From assembly GCA_040766745.1 (NCBI GenBank), contig JAXGPX010000007.1, positions 1-64,000 on the forward strand: 64,000 nt of DNA. Direction: 5' to 3'. The translations under genes were made by a program, and so were the position numbers. This DNA is from JAXGPX01 sp040766745 (lineage in GTDB: Bacteria > Bacillota > Sulfobacillia > Fermentithermobacillales > Fermentithermobacillaceae). Below are positions 42,750-51,981 of this stretch, in pieces (position 1 is the first letter of the stretch; the number at the start of each line of letters is the position of its first letter). The notes below the pieces were generated by a model. It did no database searches, was not told where the DNA came from, and saw only the letters and a program-made list of their open reading frames with translations.

Positions 42750-43613
42750 TTGACTACGTCGTGGGCTGAATTCCTCCAGAGGTTCAGTTCGCCTTTCATG
42801 GATACCCTGGTTTACCTGATAACTAGCGTGGGTTCCGAGATTTTCTATACTATAGCATTGCCTTTGCTGTACTGGGTTTGGAGCAAGGAAGTAGGTTACA
42901 GAGTGGGCGTAGTATTTCTGTCGTCTGACTTTCTCAACCGTTACCTAAAGTTTGTCTTTCGTATCCCGAGGCCGCCTGCCACTTCTACTGTCCGGGTAAT
43001 ACATCCTGAAACCGGAGGAGGATATGCTTTTCCCAGCGGCCACGCTCAGGGCAGCACTGTTTTCTGGGGGTGGCTGTCTTCGGAGGCCCGGAAGAGGTGG
43101 CTTTACACGGTTGGCGCTCTCGCTGTTGTCATTGTATCGGCATCACGAATATATCTGAATGTTCATTGGCCCCAGGATGTGTTGGGCGGAATTGGAATTG
43201 GGTTTATTGTGTTGGCTGTTTGGGCTGTGATATTCAGGATCTCCCAAAGGAACAGACTCTCGTTAGACCTTAGAATCTTGGGCTGCATTTTTATCCCTGT
43301 GGTTGCTTACATCGTCTATCCTCATGAAACTCACATGCTTGCGGGGGTTCTAATGGGGCTGTCCCTGGGCCGCCTGTTGGAGGATAGATTTATCGGCTGG
43401 AAGGAAAAGGCCACATTACAACAGAATGTTCTCAAGGCATTCACAGGAATCTTAGGATTCCTGGTGCTTAGATACGCTCTGAAGATTATCTTCCCTGATC
43501 AAGGGTTCTTTAACATATTGAGGTACGCCCTGGCTGGATTATGGGTCACTCTTGCGGCCCCTTGGGTTTTTGTCCAAATGGGCTGGGAGGATCATACCGG
43601 TGATGCAAGATAG
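42750..43613 (+). CDS. PAP2 superfamily membrane phosphatase
   Basis: The TTG at 42750 is preferred because GGGAGGGAGGTGAT precedes it; the ATG at 42729 lies before that site. The product is 287 residues. The acid phosphatase signature is complete: KFVFRIPRP, then PSGHAQGS, then SRIYLNVHWPQDVLGG with its catalytic His. Six or more helices are expected, so the active site faces outside. Probable substrates are lipid phosphates such as undecaprenyl pyrophosphate or phosphatidic acid. The C-terminal third is a helical extension typical of the DedA-neighbouring PAP2 subgroup. Confidence 0.9.
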   Translation: MTTSWAEFLQRFSSPFMDTLVYLITSVGSEIFYTIALPLLYWVWSKEVGYRVGVVFLSSDFLNRYLKFVFRIPRPPATSTVRVIHPETGGGYAFPSGHAQGSTVFWGWLSSEARKRWLYTVGALAVVIVSASRIYLNVHWPQDVLGGIGIGFIVLAVWAVIFRISQRNRLSLDLRILGCIFIPVVAYIVYPHETHMLAGVLMGLSLGRLLEDRFIGWKEKATLQQNVLKAFTGILGFLVLRYALKIIFPDQGFFNILRYALAGLWVTLAAPWVFVQMGWEDHTGDAR

Positions 43614-43629
43614 TAAAGGAATGACGCAA

Positions 43630-44382
43630 ATGAGAATTGGGTTGGCTGTGACTAAAGTGACCAGAAATACAGGCCGCAACTTGCATGCGATGCTTGAGTT
43701 TATTGACGAAGCAGCCAGAAACGAGGCCGACCTCGTGCTTTTCGGTGAGGCGGCCCCAACCGGCCTTATCAACAATGATGATCCATGCCACGATACGGCC
43801 ATTGCTGAACCTGTCCCGGGGGGCCCTACCATGAATACCCTGGCTCAGGCTGCAATCAATGCAGGGATATATGTTGGGACGGGGATACTTGAGAAAGACG
43901 GAAAATGCTTGTACGATACAGCAGTTCTTATAAACCCCGAGGGACGGGTCATATTGAAATACCGCAGAATTTCCCCTGGTTGGCATGCCCCGAACATCGA
44001 TCTGTCAGTATATGGGCACGGTGAATCGATTCCTCGAGTGGAAACCCCGTTGGGTTCCTTTGCATTTCTAATTTGCGGTGATCTTTTCGATTATGGCCTG
44101 GTTGAAAAAGTGACGGCCCTGGATGTAGACTGGCTTCTATTCCCATTTGCCCGGTGTTTCAATGATGGCTCATACGATCAGAAGCGGTGGGATGAAGAGG
44201 AAAGAGCAGAGTACGCAGAATACGCGGCGAAGACAGGTGCTGTGTGTTTGATGGTCAACTATCTTTCCGAAAAGGAACTGGATGGGGGCAGCTTTGGAGG
44301 CGGCATGATAGTAGGCAGGGATGGTTCCATTCTTGCGGAGATACCCCTGGGGAAACCAGGATTACATTTGTTTGATGTCTAA
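43630..44382 (+). CDS. Carbon-nitrogen hydrolase (nitrilase superfamily)
   Basis: AAAGGA nine bases before the ATG at 43630 supports this start (250 residues); an ATG at 43621 is close behind. The catalytic triad is present: Glu40 (FGEAAPTG), Lys110 (ILKYRRISPG) and Cys149 (LICGDLFD). These enzymes hydrolyse amides or carbamoyl groups. It overlaps nothing but lies 16 bases after the PAP2 gene, and an MtnA-like gene follows after 230 bases. In Bacillus a nitrilase-family omega-amidase (MtnU) works with the methionine salvage pathway, so a link is conceivable. The substrate is unproven. Confidence 0.88.
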   Translation: MRIGLAVTKVTRNTGRNLHAMLEFIDEAARNEADLVLFGEAAPTGLINNDDPCHDTAIAEPVPGGPTMNTLAQAAINAGIYVGTGILEKDGKCLYDTAVLINPEGRVILKYRRISPGWHAPNIDLSVYGHGESIPRVETPLGSFAFLICGDLFDYGLVEKVTALDVDWLLFPFARCFNDGSYDQKRWDEEERAEYAEYAAKTGAVCLMVNYLSEKELDGGSFGGGMIVGRDGSILAEIPLGKPGLHLFDV

Positions 44383-44614
44383 CAACCTATCAATTTGTCT
44401 ATCCTGGGTTGAGGGTACAGGGCTATCCGGCATCTGCAGGGACAACGCGCTGGGCTGTCCGGCGTGCAGCAACGTTGCCGGGCAGTGCTCCGGGTTATCC
44501 GGCGGGTGTAATTTATGCCATAATAGTGCTGGCGACAGAACTGGAATTCGGCTAATACCAGCATCAGCGGGCATAGAAGTGATTATTAGCATGAGCATAT
44601 GAGGAGGGCTTATA

Positions 44615-45664
44615 TTGAGCCTGGACGACGCTATTCTGATTCGGACCTCCAATACTCTGAAATTTGTAGACAATCAGGTGTTGATACTCGATAGGCGGCG
44701 ATTTCCTGAGCAAGAGGTTTGGCAGAAGTATTCTACATATGAGGAAGTGGCCGAGGCCATTGAGGATATGGTGATTCAGGGGGCAGGCAGCGTTGCCTTT
44801 GCTGCGTGCTTCGGATTGGCTCTCGCCGCCCACTCCTTTGCGAACCATTCGGCTCGGAAGTTTTCGGACAACCTTTGCACGGCTGCAGCAAGGCTCAAGG
44901 CAACACGCCCGACTGGAGAATACCTGGTTCCGCTGGTAGAGAAGATGGCTCTGATGGCACTTGATGTACGCAGTCAGGGCCTTGATCCTGTGCAGGCCAT
45001 AGTGCGGGATATTGAAAGGCGTATGGCTGAGGATGACGCTCTTACAAAGAAATGCGGCATCTATGCAGCTGATCTCATAAGCGACGGCGACGGTGTTTTG
45101 ACCCACTGCTATCCTGGAGGAGCCTTGCTCTACATGCTAGATCACGCCCAACGCCAGGGCAAGCATGTAAAGGTCTACTGCAGCGAAACAAGGCCTTATC
45201 TACAGGGGGCACGGCTTACGGCTGCTTCGGTGTCCAAAATGGGCTTTCCAGCCACTGTCATAACCGACAACATGGGAGCTTTTCTCATGTGGCAGGGCAA
45301 GATTCAGAAGTTTGTTACGGCATGCGACAGGATATCCATGGACGGCCACATTGCCAATAAAGTGGGAACTTACCAGTATGCCATATGTGCAAACTACCAT
45401 AGAATTCCTTTCATAGTCCTGGGGTATGATGGCCCTCAGACAAACACACCTGGCGCAGAGGAAATGGAGATTGAAGAGCGAAACCCGGAAGAAGTGCTGT
45501 ACTGCAGGGGAGTGCGTACAGGGGCTCCTGGAGTTCAGGGATACTATCCTGCGTTTGACATAACGCCTCCTACACTAATTGGTGCTATTGTTACTGACAG
45601 AGGCGTATTTTCTCCCCTTGAGATTGGAAAAGCTTATGAGGACAGGTTCCCGGCGAAAGGCTGA
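44615..45664 (+). CDS. MtnA/eIF-2B-like aldose-phosphate isomerase, divergent
   Basis: The TTG start follows GAGGAGGG by six bases; the product is 349 residues. The fold is that of MtnA (methylthioribose-1-phosphate isomerase): catalytic Cys165 in LTHCYPGGALL, Asp238 in TACDRISMDGHIANKVGTYQ, and ETRPYLQGARLTA. However, two usually strict motifs are altered. RGAPAIG reads QGAGSVAF and RPTAVNL reads RPTGEYL. The enzyme may therefore isomerise a different phosphorylated sugar, such as a ribose 1-phosphate derivative. No other methionine-salvage gene is in the window. Confidence 0.85.
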   Translation: MSLDDAILIRTSNTLKFVDNQVLILDRRRFPEQEVWQKYSTYEEVAEAIEDMVIQGAGSVAFAACFGLALAAHSFANHSARKFSDNLCTAAARLKATRPTGEYLVPLVEKMALMALDVRSQGLDPVQAIVRDIERRMAEDDALTKKCGIYAADLISDGDGVLTHCYPGGALLYMLDHAQRQGKHVKVYCSETRPYLQGARLTAASVSKMGFPATVITDNMGAFLMWQGKIQKFVTACDRISMDGHIANKVGTYQYAICANYHRIPFIVLGYDGPQTNTPGAEEMEIEERNPEEVLYCRGVRTGAPGVQGYYPAFDITPPTLIGAIVTDRGVFSPLEIGKAYEDRFPAKG

Positions 45665-45770
45665 GGGCTGTTACCCTTGGGAGGGGATAGGGTTAGTACA
45701 GCGGCCAGAAATTCACTGCCGCTGTTCACAGTCCCAGCCTTTCACCGGTCTGATGTAAGCAACTCTGCCA

Positions 45771-46889
45771 TCAGGCCATGGTTTCGCCAGGGAGTTTCCA
45801 GTCGATTTTCTCTGGCAGTGAGACTATTAACTCTCTCAATACCAGCATGGCCCAGACTGCGTCATTTAGGTTCATCATCTCGCATGGCGAATGGGAGTAC
45901 CTTCTGGGCATGGTCACTGCACCGCTGGGAATTCCCGATCTGGCAAGGTGCATGGCTGATGCGTCAGTATTTCCGCCTGTGAAAGTAGTCAGTTGGTAAG
46001 GAACTCCTGCTCTCCGGGCGGCGGTTTCAAGCAGCGAGAGCACTGTGGTATCGGCAAACATCCCCCGGGCTCCGCCTCCTGACATGACCTGGAATACAGG
46101 GCCCTTTCCGATTCCCACAGGCAATTCCTTTTGGAAGTTCACGTCAGGGGTGTCGCCTGACGGAATCGTATCCAGGGCCAGGGCTATATCAGGGTTAACC
46201 CTAAATGCCGAGATTCCTGCTCCACGCAAACCAACTTCCTCTTGAACTGTAATAACTGCGTGAAACTCGCCGTTGAACTCCTGATCTTGCAGTGAGGCTG
46301 CGAGTGCTATCAAAACTGCGCAGCCTACGCGGTCGTCTAGGGCTTTTGACACTATCAGGTCCTGATTGGTGAAAAACTGTGGATCTGAGACAAAACTCAC
46401 CGGCGTTCCCGGCCGGATTCCCATGGATTCAACTTCTTCCCGGCTGTTTGCCCCAACGTCGATGTACAGCTCAGAAAACCTCTTGACTTCAGTCCTTTCC
46501 TTTTCGGTTGACAGGTGCCCTGCTTTGGCTCCAACAATCCCAACGTGGCGGCCTACCCTGACAACCCGGCTTTGAAGCAGGTTGTCTTGAACTCCGCCGG
46601 CTTTGTCAAATCTTATGAAACCTGATTCTTCAATGCTCTTTACGATGAGCCCAATTTCGTCTGAGTGGGCTGCTATCATGATTCTCGGGCCGCCCGTTTG
46701 AGTCTTTTTGCCCCGCTTAACTGCGAAGATGTTTCCCATTGGGTCAATCTCGAGCGTGTCAACCAACGGCCGAAGTTCATTCCTCATATACTCGATAACC
46801 TGTGCTTCTCTTCCCGAGACTCCTTGTAAAGTCGCCAGATTCAATACGTGGTGCTTAATCATGTCTTTGTATGCTATAGGATTGTTCAT
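45771..46889 (-). CDS. M42 family metallo-aminopeptidase
   Basis: AGGGTG before the ATG at 46889 fixes the start (372 residues). The M42 two-metal site is clear: MIAAHSDEIGLIVKSI gives His and the catalytic Asp, SKALDDRVGCAV gives the bridging Asp, VQEEVGLRGAG gives the Glu pair, and ALDTIPSGDTPD and the late His motif complete it. These dodecameric TET-like peptidases remove N-terminal residues from peptides in the cytoplasm. It is convergent with the MtnA-like gene and matches the peptide-using lifestyle implied elsewhere. Confidence 0.93.
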   Translation of the reverse strand: MNNPIAYKDMIKHHVLNLATLQGVSGREAQVIEYMRNELRPLVDTLEIDPMGNIFAVKRGKKTQTGGPRIMIAAHSDEIGLIVKSIEESGFIRFDKAGGVQDNLLQSRVVRVGRHVGIVGAKAGHLSTEKERTEVKRFSELYIDVGANSREEVESMGIRPGTPVSFVSDPQFFTNQDLIVSKALDDRVGCAVLIALAASLQDQEFNGEFHAVITVQEEVGLRGAGISAFRVNPDIALALDTIPSGDTPDVNFQKELPVGIGKGPVFQVMSGGGARGMFADTTVLSLLETAARRAGVPYQLTTFTGGNTDASAMHLARSGIPSGAVTMPRRYSHSPCEMMNLNDAVWAMLVLRELIVSLPEKIDWKLPGETMA

Positions 46890-47162
46890 GTTCATCACCC
46901 TTTCAAATCCAACCTAGATCCTCAACTAGACCCCCAACCAAAACCCCAGACTAGATCCAGAACTGGGTTCTCGAAAGACACGTAACGTTAATATTGTGCA
47001 TTAGGTGACAGGCTTGAAACCGGCATTACCTGAAAATCTGCACAATAATTCTATTGCACGAAGGGGTACAGATTCCTGCAGGCCATTGGGAATAATGAAA
47101 ACAGCAGTGTCTATTCCAATTGCATTTATCCTTATTTGCATTTGAACTGGGGTGAAACTTTA

Positions 47163-47822
47163 TTGAAGGATGAGCATAATGAAAGCGAATTAAGGCGGGC
47201 TAGGGCGAGAAACCCAAGAGGCGAAGGCGCGGAAAAGAGCCTGTCAGTCAAAAAACACCAGGAAGTCCGCGCGGGGAATGATGATAATCTAAAGGATTTG
47301 CTACAGACTGCCCTGGACAGCGACAAGAACCTCAGGGGCTATGGCCTTGGGGCTGATGTTGTGGAGGGAGAAGCCCAGCTCCACGGGATTGTTGATACTC
47401 TCTCAGAAAAGCACCATGCTGAGAGAGTCGCCTGGAGCATTGAGGGAATAAGGAAAGTAGACAGTGCTATATCCATAAGCACAGACGGAAAAATCACAGA
47501 CTCTGATGTGGAATTCGAGGTTTCAGAGGAACTTGAGGCAGACCCGGATATTGATACAAGAAATATTGGTGCCAGAAGTTCAAAGGGAGTAGTTGCCCTG
47601 GTAGGACATACTGACGACCCGCAGGAGGTTGAGAAGGCACGCCAGGCAGCGGCGAAAGCCCGTGGAGTAACCAGGGTAGTGAGCCACGTGAAGATCGGTG
47701 AAGAAGAACTTTCCCCTGAGGAGATTTTCCACAGTCAGGTTAGGACAGACGACCCCTGGGAAAAGGGGGATGAAAAAAGACGAAGGCGGCAGAAAGATTC
47801 GGGTAGGGAGCGGCGGAGATAG
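47163..47822 (+). CDS. BON-domain protein with charged tails
   Basis: The TTG at 47163 is preceded by GGGGTGA, so this start is chosen over the TTG at 47136 (219 residues). Residues 10-45 are very basic. A BON domain (DLLQTALDSDKNLRGYGL, then HGIVDTLSEKHHAERVAWSIEGI) covers about 50-120. A second, weaker one covers about 140-195 (GVVALVGHTDDPQEVEKARQAA). The tail is again basic (KRRRRQKDSGRERRR). There is no signal peptide. BON domains bind lipid or other proteins; the role here is unknown. A terminator follows directly. Confidence 0.8.
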   Translation: MKDEHNESELRRARARNPRGEGAEKSLSVKKHQEVRAGNDDNLKDLLQTALDSDKNLRGYGLGADVVEGEAQLHGIVDTLSEKHHAERVAWSIEGIRKVDSAISISTDGKITDSDVEFEVSEELEADPDIDTRNIGARSSKGVVALVGHTDDPQEVEKARQAAAKARGVTRVVSHVKIGEEELSPEEIFHSQVRTDDPWEKGDEKRRRRQKDSGRERRR

Positions 47823-47852
47823 ACGAGGAACTTGAAGAAGGAAGGATTGGAA

Positions 47853-47879
47853 AACGGGCCCCCAGTTAGAGGGCCCGTT
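47853..47879 (+). terminator. Terminator after the BON-domain gene
   Basis: Perfect arms AACGGGCCC and GGGCCCGTT enclose a nine-base loop and are followed by GTTTCGG. Confidence 0.75.
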
Positions 47880-47910
47880 GTTTCGGCTGTGATTGCTGGC
47901 TCAGGTTTCC

Positions 47911-48177
47911 TTAGCTTTCTCCACCTGCAACTGCCATGTAGTGCAAGTCAGGGTATATGTCTGGTACATCACGCACCATGTCAATGCCCGTTACATTAAC
48001 GTTGGTGAACCTAAGTGTTCCAAGTACCAGGCCGAGTAATCTGTCAACGCCATACTCGTGCTGCAGCACGAGAGGCCTGGTTTTCAAAACTTTGACCTCT
48101 TGATCAAGTTCCTTTATGGTTTCCAACAGAACCTCAGGAAGGCGGCCTGTATAGTTAATTGTGACTGTTCCTCGCAT
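47911..48177 (-). CDS. Small hypothetical protein
   Basis: GGAGGATAAGGGC before the ATG at 48177 makes this start secure (88 residues). The sequence starts MRGTVTINYTGRLPEVLLET and continues with alternating short strands and helices (LGLVLGTLRFTNVNVTGIDMV). It is neither membrane-bound nor secreted. I do not recognise the family. It is convergent with the BON-domain gene. Confidence 0.6.
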   Translation of the reverse strand: MRGTVTINYTGRLPEVLLETIKELDQEVKVLKTRPLVLQHEYGVDRLLGLVLGTLRFTNVNVTGIDMVRDVPDIYPDLHYMAVAGGES

Positions 48178-48274
48178 GCCCTTATCCTCCTTTCTTTGGA
48201 CGCTAGGCATAATCTGCCACAATTACTATAATGTACACCAAATTCAATATTAGTCAATGAGAATAGTCAATATT

Positions 48275-48441
48275 ATTGGCTCGTTGCATGAGCCAATCAG
48301 CCGCCCTGGGTATTGGAAACCCGTAGTAATGGCTCGTCCCGCTAGCCAATTACGCACCTGACGTAGCAGAAACCGGGCATGCGGTATATAACATGAGCCA
48401 TTCAGCCGGCTCCATTAACTGGGTGCCTCGGCCAATGGCTC
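48275..48441. repeat. GAGCCAAT/ATTGGCTC inverted repeats, several copies
   Basis: A perfect 8-bp hairpin lies at 48275-48297 (ATTGGCTC, seven-base loop, GAGCCAAT). Imperfect copies lie at about 48328-48350, and a wider inverted pair is formed by GAGCCATT at 48395-48402 and AATGGCTC at 48434-48441. They fill the 300-bp gap between the small hypothetical gene and the deacylase gene. Confidence 0.7.
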
Positions 48442-48524
48442 AGTTGAACACGAGACATCTTCTCATGATTTCAGGAGTTCAGAATTGCCGCCCATAGACA
48501 GAAAAGGCCACGAGGAGTCTTACC

Positions 48525-50243
48525 TCAGACTCTCCTTAAGGCCTGCCCAGGCCGGTTGCCTGTGATCTCTCCTTCCCAGATCACAGGTTCTCCATTTACA
48601 AAAACCGCGAAAATCCCAACAGGATATTGCCAGGGTTCCTGGTAAGTGCTTTTGTCAGCAATCTTGTCGGGATCGAAGATAACTAAGTCTGCCATGTACC
48701 CCTCGGCAAGAACTCCGCGTCCATGTAAACCCAGCTTGCTTGCAGGCAGCGACGTACATTTCCTGACGGCTTCCTCCATAGGCAGAATACCTAACTCCCG
48801 GACATACCTTCCCAGCAGACGTGGATAAGTGCCTATGCTACGCGGGTGGATCTTTCCTTTAGCAGGGATTGACACGCTGCCATCAGTGATTACACAGGAA
48901 TCCGGATACTGCATAACGGCTATGAGGTCATCCTCGCTCATGGCGTGCCTAACAATGCCCACGTTCATGTGGTTTCGAACCAGTATTACCATGGCGGTCT
49001 CAGACGGAGAAGACTCAAGTTTCCAGGAAATATCCTGAACATTCATTCCTTCCATCCATTTGTCGATTGGATTCGTGACTGATGTGATCACTATCTTGTC
49101 CCATCCGCCTTGAACGAGAGTCCTTGTGTCGGCTTCTGCACAGGCTTGTTTTGCCCTCTCACTGAACGCGATTTGACCCTCAACAAAATTTGCCTTGCGT
49201 TTAGGAAGTTCACCGCCCGATTCAGAAGCATCCCTGCCGGTTCTAGCAGTATCTCTGGCGAATCCCGGCATGCTTCCATACGGCTCAAGCAGTGCCAAGG
49301 CTGCGTGTTTCCCGTCCTGCAGTGCCCAATCTGGCAGCACAATCGATAACCCTGTGCTCGAGGCCAGGTAAGGGTAAAAATCGCATGATATGTTCAGCCT
49401 CCGAGCCTTGGCGGCGCCAAACATTTCAAGCACCTGTCGCACCTTACCCCAGTTTTCAGGCCCGCAGGCCTTCAAATGAGAGACTTCGAACCGTACACTA
49501 CTCTTTTCAGTTACTGCCTCGATCTCCTCGATTGACTCAATAAGCATTGGGCCTTCGTTTCTAATGTGTGAAGCATGAATACCGCTGAAAGGCACAACTC
49601 CCAGCGAAGCATGGGCCAACTCGTCTATGTCGGCAAACCTGCCTGGCACGTACTCAAGCCCGCTGGAAATCCCGAAAGCGCCCTGTGACATGGCTCTTTG
49701 TGCAAGGGACCTCATTTGCTGCTTTTCATCACTGGTAAGGGGCCTGCCTGAATCGCCAACTATCTGGCGCCTCAAGTCACCGTGGCCGGTGAGCATTGCA
49801 ATATTTACTGCAGGCATGGTTTTCTCTATTGTTTCAAAATACCCATCTAGGCCGTTCCATTTTGCAAGTCCGGCTTCCAGGTATCTTTTCCAGGCGGAAT
49901 CATCATCCTGGCAGATACCTGCTGCAGACGACCCGCAGTTGCCACCAACAGTGGTGGTAATTCCTTGCCTTATAAGGCATTCGGCTTCTGGATGCAAGGG
50001 CAGCCCTGAATCGCTGTGGCTGTGCATATCAATAAAGCCTGGGGCTGCAGCCAACCCCTGGCAGTCCACCTGAATTGTGTTCTCAGGAATGCTTTCTTGC
50101 GAGATGCTGCCAGAGGTGGCGTTTTCAAGCCTTAGGATTTTTGATCCCTGGATAAGAATGTCTCCGGTAAAAGCCGGTTTACCTGTGCCGTCGTATATGG
50201 TTATATTTGTTAGGTGGTATCCCCGGTTCCTTTGTCTTGACAT
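48525..50243 (-). CDS. N-acyl-D-amino-acid deacylase family amidohydrolase
   Basis: The ATG at 50243 has GGAG nine bases upstream (572 residues). Family motifs: GFIDMHSHSDSGL for metal binding, TTVGGNCGSSAAG, SSGLEYVPG, EVSHLKACGPENW, ITDGS near the end. These enzymes split N-acyl groups from D-amino acids, which links them to turnover of peptidoglycan or D-amino-acid peptides. The gene starts five bases after the M81 peptidase gene, so the two form an operon. An insert near residues 330-370 (GFARDTARTGRDASESGGEL) is uncommon. Confidence 0.88.
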   Translation of the reverse strand: MSRQRNRGYHLTNITIYDGTGKPAFTGDILIQGSKILRLENATSGSISQESIPENTIQVDCQGLAAAPGFIDMHSHSDSGLPLHPEAECLIRQGITTTVGGNCGSSAAGICQDDDSAWKRYLEAGLAKWNGLDGYFETIEKTMPAVNIAMLTGHGDLRRQIVGDSGRPLTSDEKQQMRSLAQRAMSQGAFGISSGLEYVPGRFADIDELAHASLGVVPFSGIHASHIRNEGPMLIESIEEIEAVTEKSSVRFEVSHLKACGPENWGKVRQVLEMFGAAKARRLNISCDFYPYLASSTGLSIVLPDWALQDGKHAALALLEPYGSMPGFARDTARTGRDASESGGELPKRKANFVEGQIAFSERAKQACAEADTRTLVQGGWDKIVITSVTNPIDKWMEGMNVQDISWKLESSPSETAMVILVRNHMNVGIVRHAMSEDDLIAVMQYPDSCVITDGSVSIPAKGKIHPRSIGTYPRLLGRYVRELGILPMEEAVRKCTSLPASKLGLHGRGVLAEGYMADLVIFDPDKIADKSTYQEPWQYPVGIFAVFVNGEPVIWEGEITGNRPGQALRRV

Positions 50244-50248
50244 TAGTG

Positions 50249-51724
50249 TTATCTCCACTTCTTTCCGATGGGATATGCGTCATCAGGAGCGTTTTCGTAA
50301 TGCAAGATACTCAAGTCAGCCGGCCCCTGGCCAGGGACGCTGGTTCTGATGTCGACTTTGGCAACGCTGTCCCAAAAAGCTCTGTGGTGGACTCTGTCTT
50401 TGAGTACTATTATGTCTAGGGTAGTGTAATCAAGTTCAAGTGCTGTAAGCCCTGCTGAGTCGTTGGCTCCGCGCATACGTTCGGCCACTACGACGTGCCG
50501 GTTATCGCCCAGGTTGATTCGTGCTACAAAACCTTCCCTCACCCTTGCACCTTTTCCCATAGGCCCAACCAGAGTATAGGCAGGACGCCCCATGTACTCA
50601 ACGGTACCGCTGATTTCGGCAGGTGTTCCCGAGAACTGGTCGTACCAGCCGCCGATACTAAGGGAAACACGATCTCCTACCTTTGAGTTTGCCTCAAGCC
50701 ATTTGGCTGCTTTGGGATCGGTAATGCACGGGATAACCCAGTTCTTGGCGCCTTGTGCCAGGAGTTCTTTCAGCATGTGAGTGCTGTCGCCGATTCTGTC
50801 TGCCCCGTCGGCGATTACTACCGGACGGATGCCGCCGGCCACATACTTCATTGCCAGTTGAGTTGCTTCTTTGGCATCGGGAAGGGGCTCTGTGAAAGAC
50901 TCCCTCAGGCTCCATGCCAGGTCGCTCAAGTCCTGGGCAGCTTTTTCGGCCAGTTCCATTTCGTTATTGGTTACTACAAACACGGACATGCCAATATCAA
51001 CTACGTCAGCATAAGCATATCCCGGGGCAACAGATGCACAGTATACGCCAGGTACTTTCTCCCACTCCCGGCACCTGTCGTATATGTCTTTCATGGGATG
51101 GTAGGCTGACGCCTGGTATATGCTTGCAGACACGATTCCAGGACGGCGGCAGGCCATTGTGGGCACGAAATCTCCTCGCACAGTTTCTACCATGCACCTG
51201 GCTGCAATCATTGCCGTTTCTTGTGAATCAATGTGAGGATATGTCTTGAGTATGAATACTGCATCGGCTGCCTCGGCCAGCTCATGATCTTCGTTGGCAT
51301 GAAGATCCAAAGTAACCATTATGGGTATGTTTCCTACAGCAGCCCTGGCCCTGCGGACAATTTCAGCTTCAGGTTTGGGCACTCCGGTAACAGCCATTGC
51401 GCCGTGGAGTGAAAGCAGGACGCCGTCAAGGGTTCCGGCGGCTTTTAGCGTTTCGGCAATCTCGTTGGCGTATTTGTCGAAACAGTCTGTGGTGAGCCAG
51501 CTGGAAAACCCGCCGGAAGTCTTCCGGGTATTGATAATAGGGACCACTTCGGCTCCTTCTGCGTTAAGCACTTCGAGAAACCCATTAATGTAGTTTGGGA
51601 GTCCGTGGTTGCTGTCAATTATGGCCTGGCCACGCTGGGTGGCCGGTTCAAATCGATCTATGGTAGTTGGTTCCTTGCAAAAGGTACACGTTTCATCTGA
51701 AAAGCTTGCTATGGCTATTCTCAT
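50249..51724 (-). CDS. M81 family metallopeptidase (MlrC-like)
   Basis: GGAGGTGAATCCA before the ATG at 51724 defines the start (491 residues). MlrC-type motifs include TLDLHANEDHELAEAADA, with the metal-binding Asp/His, and LKTYPHIDSQETAMIAA. VIADGADRIGDSTHML and a C-terminal MlrC domain from about residue 300 complete the pattern. MlrC in sphingomonads cleaves small linear peptides containing D-residues from microcystin. Paired with the D-aminoacylase gene, it suggests degradation of D-amino-acid-containing peptides. Confidence 0.9.
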   Translation of the reverse strand: MRIAIASFSDETCTFCKEPTTIDRFEPATQRGQAIIDSNHGLPNYINGFLEVLNAEGAEVVPIINTRKTSGGFSSWLTTDCFDKYANEIAETLKAAGTLDGVLLSLHGAMAVTGVPKPEAEIVRRARAAVGNIPIMVTLDLHANEDHELAEAADAVFILKTYPHIDSQETAMIAARCMVETVRGDFVPTMACRRPGIVSASIYQASAYHPMKDIYDRCREWEKVPGVYCASVAPGYAYADVVDIGMSVFVVTNNEMELAEKAAQDLSDLAWSLRESFTEPLPDAKEATQLAMKYVAGGIRPVVIADGADRIGDSTHMLKELLAQGAKNWVIPCITDPKAAKWLEANSKVGDRVSLSIGGWYDQFSGTPAEISGTVEYMGRPAYTLVGPMGKGARVREGFVARINLGDNRHVVVAERMRGANDSAGLTALELDYTTLDIIVLKDRVHHRAFWDSVAKVDIRTSVPGQGPADLSILHYENAPDDAYPIGKKWR

Positions 51725-51981
51725 TGGATTCACCTCCATACTGAGTATTGTTCGTCAAACGAAAGAAAAATCCTGTATCGAAATTGCCAAAACCGAAGTC
51801 GAGTCTGTTTCCCGGTTTCAAAAGTCCCCACATAGCAACCCTAGGCCACCCCAGGGCATTTCATATGCAGGCAGACCAAAACCGAATCTGCAAGAATTGA
51901 GACAAAGAAGGAAATATTGAAAAGCTATTGAAAGAATGTAGAAAATACAGAGGCAATCGTAGGTGAGGAGGTTATGCCCCA

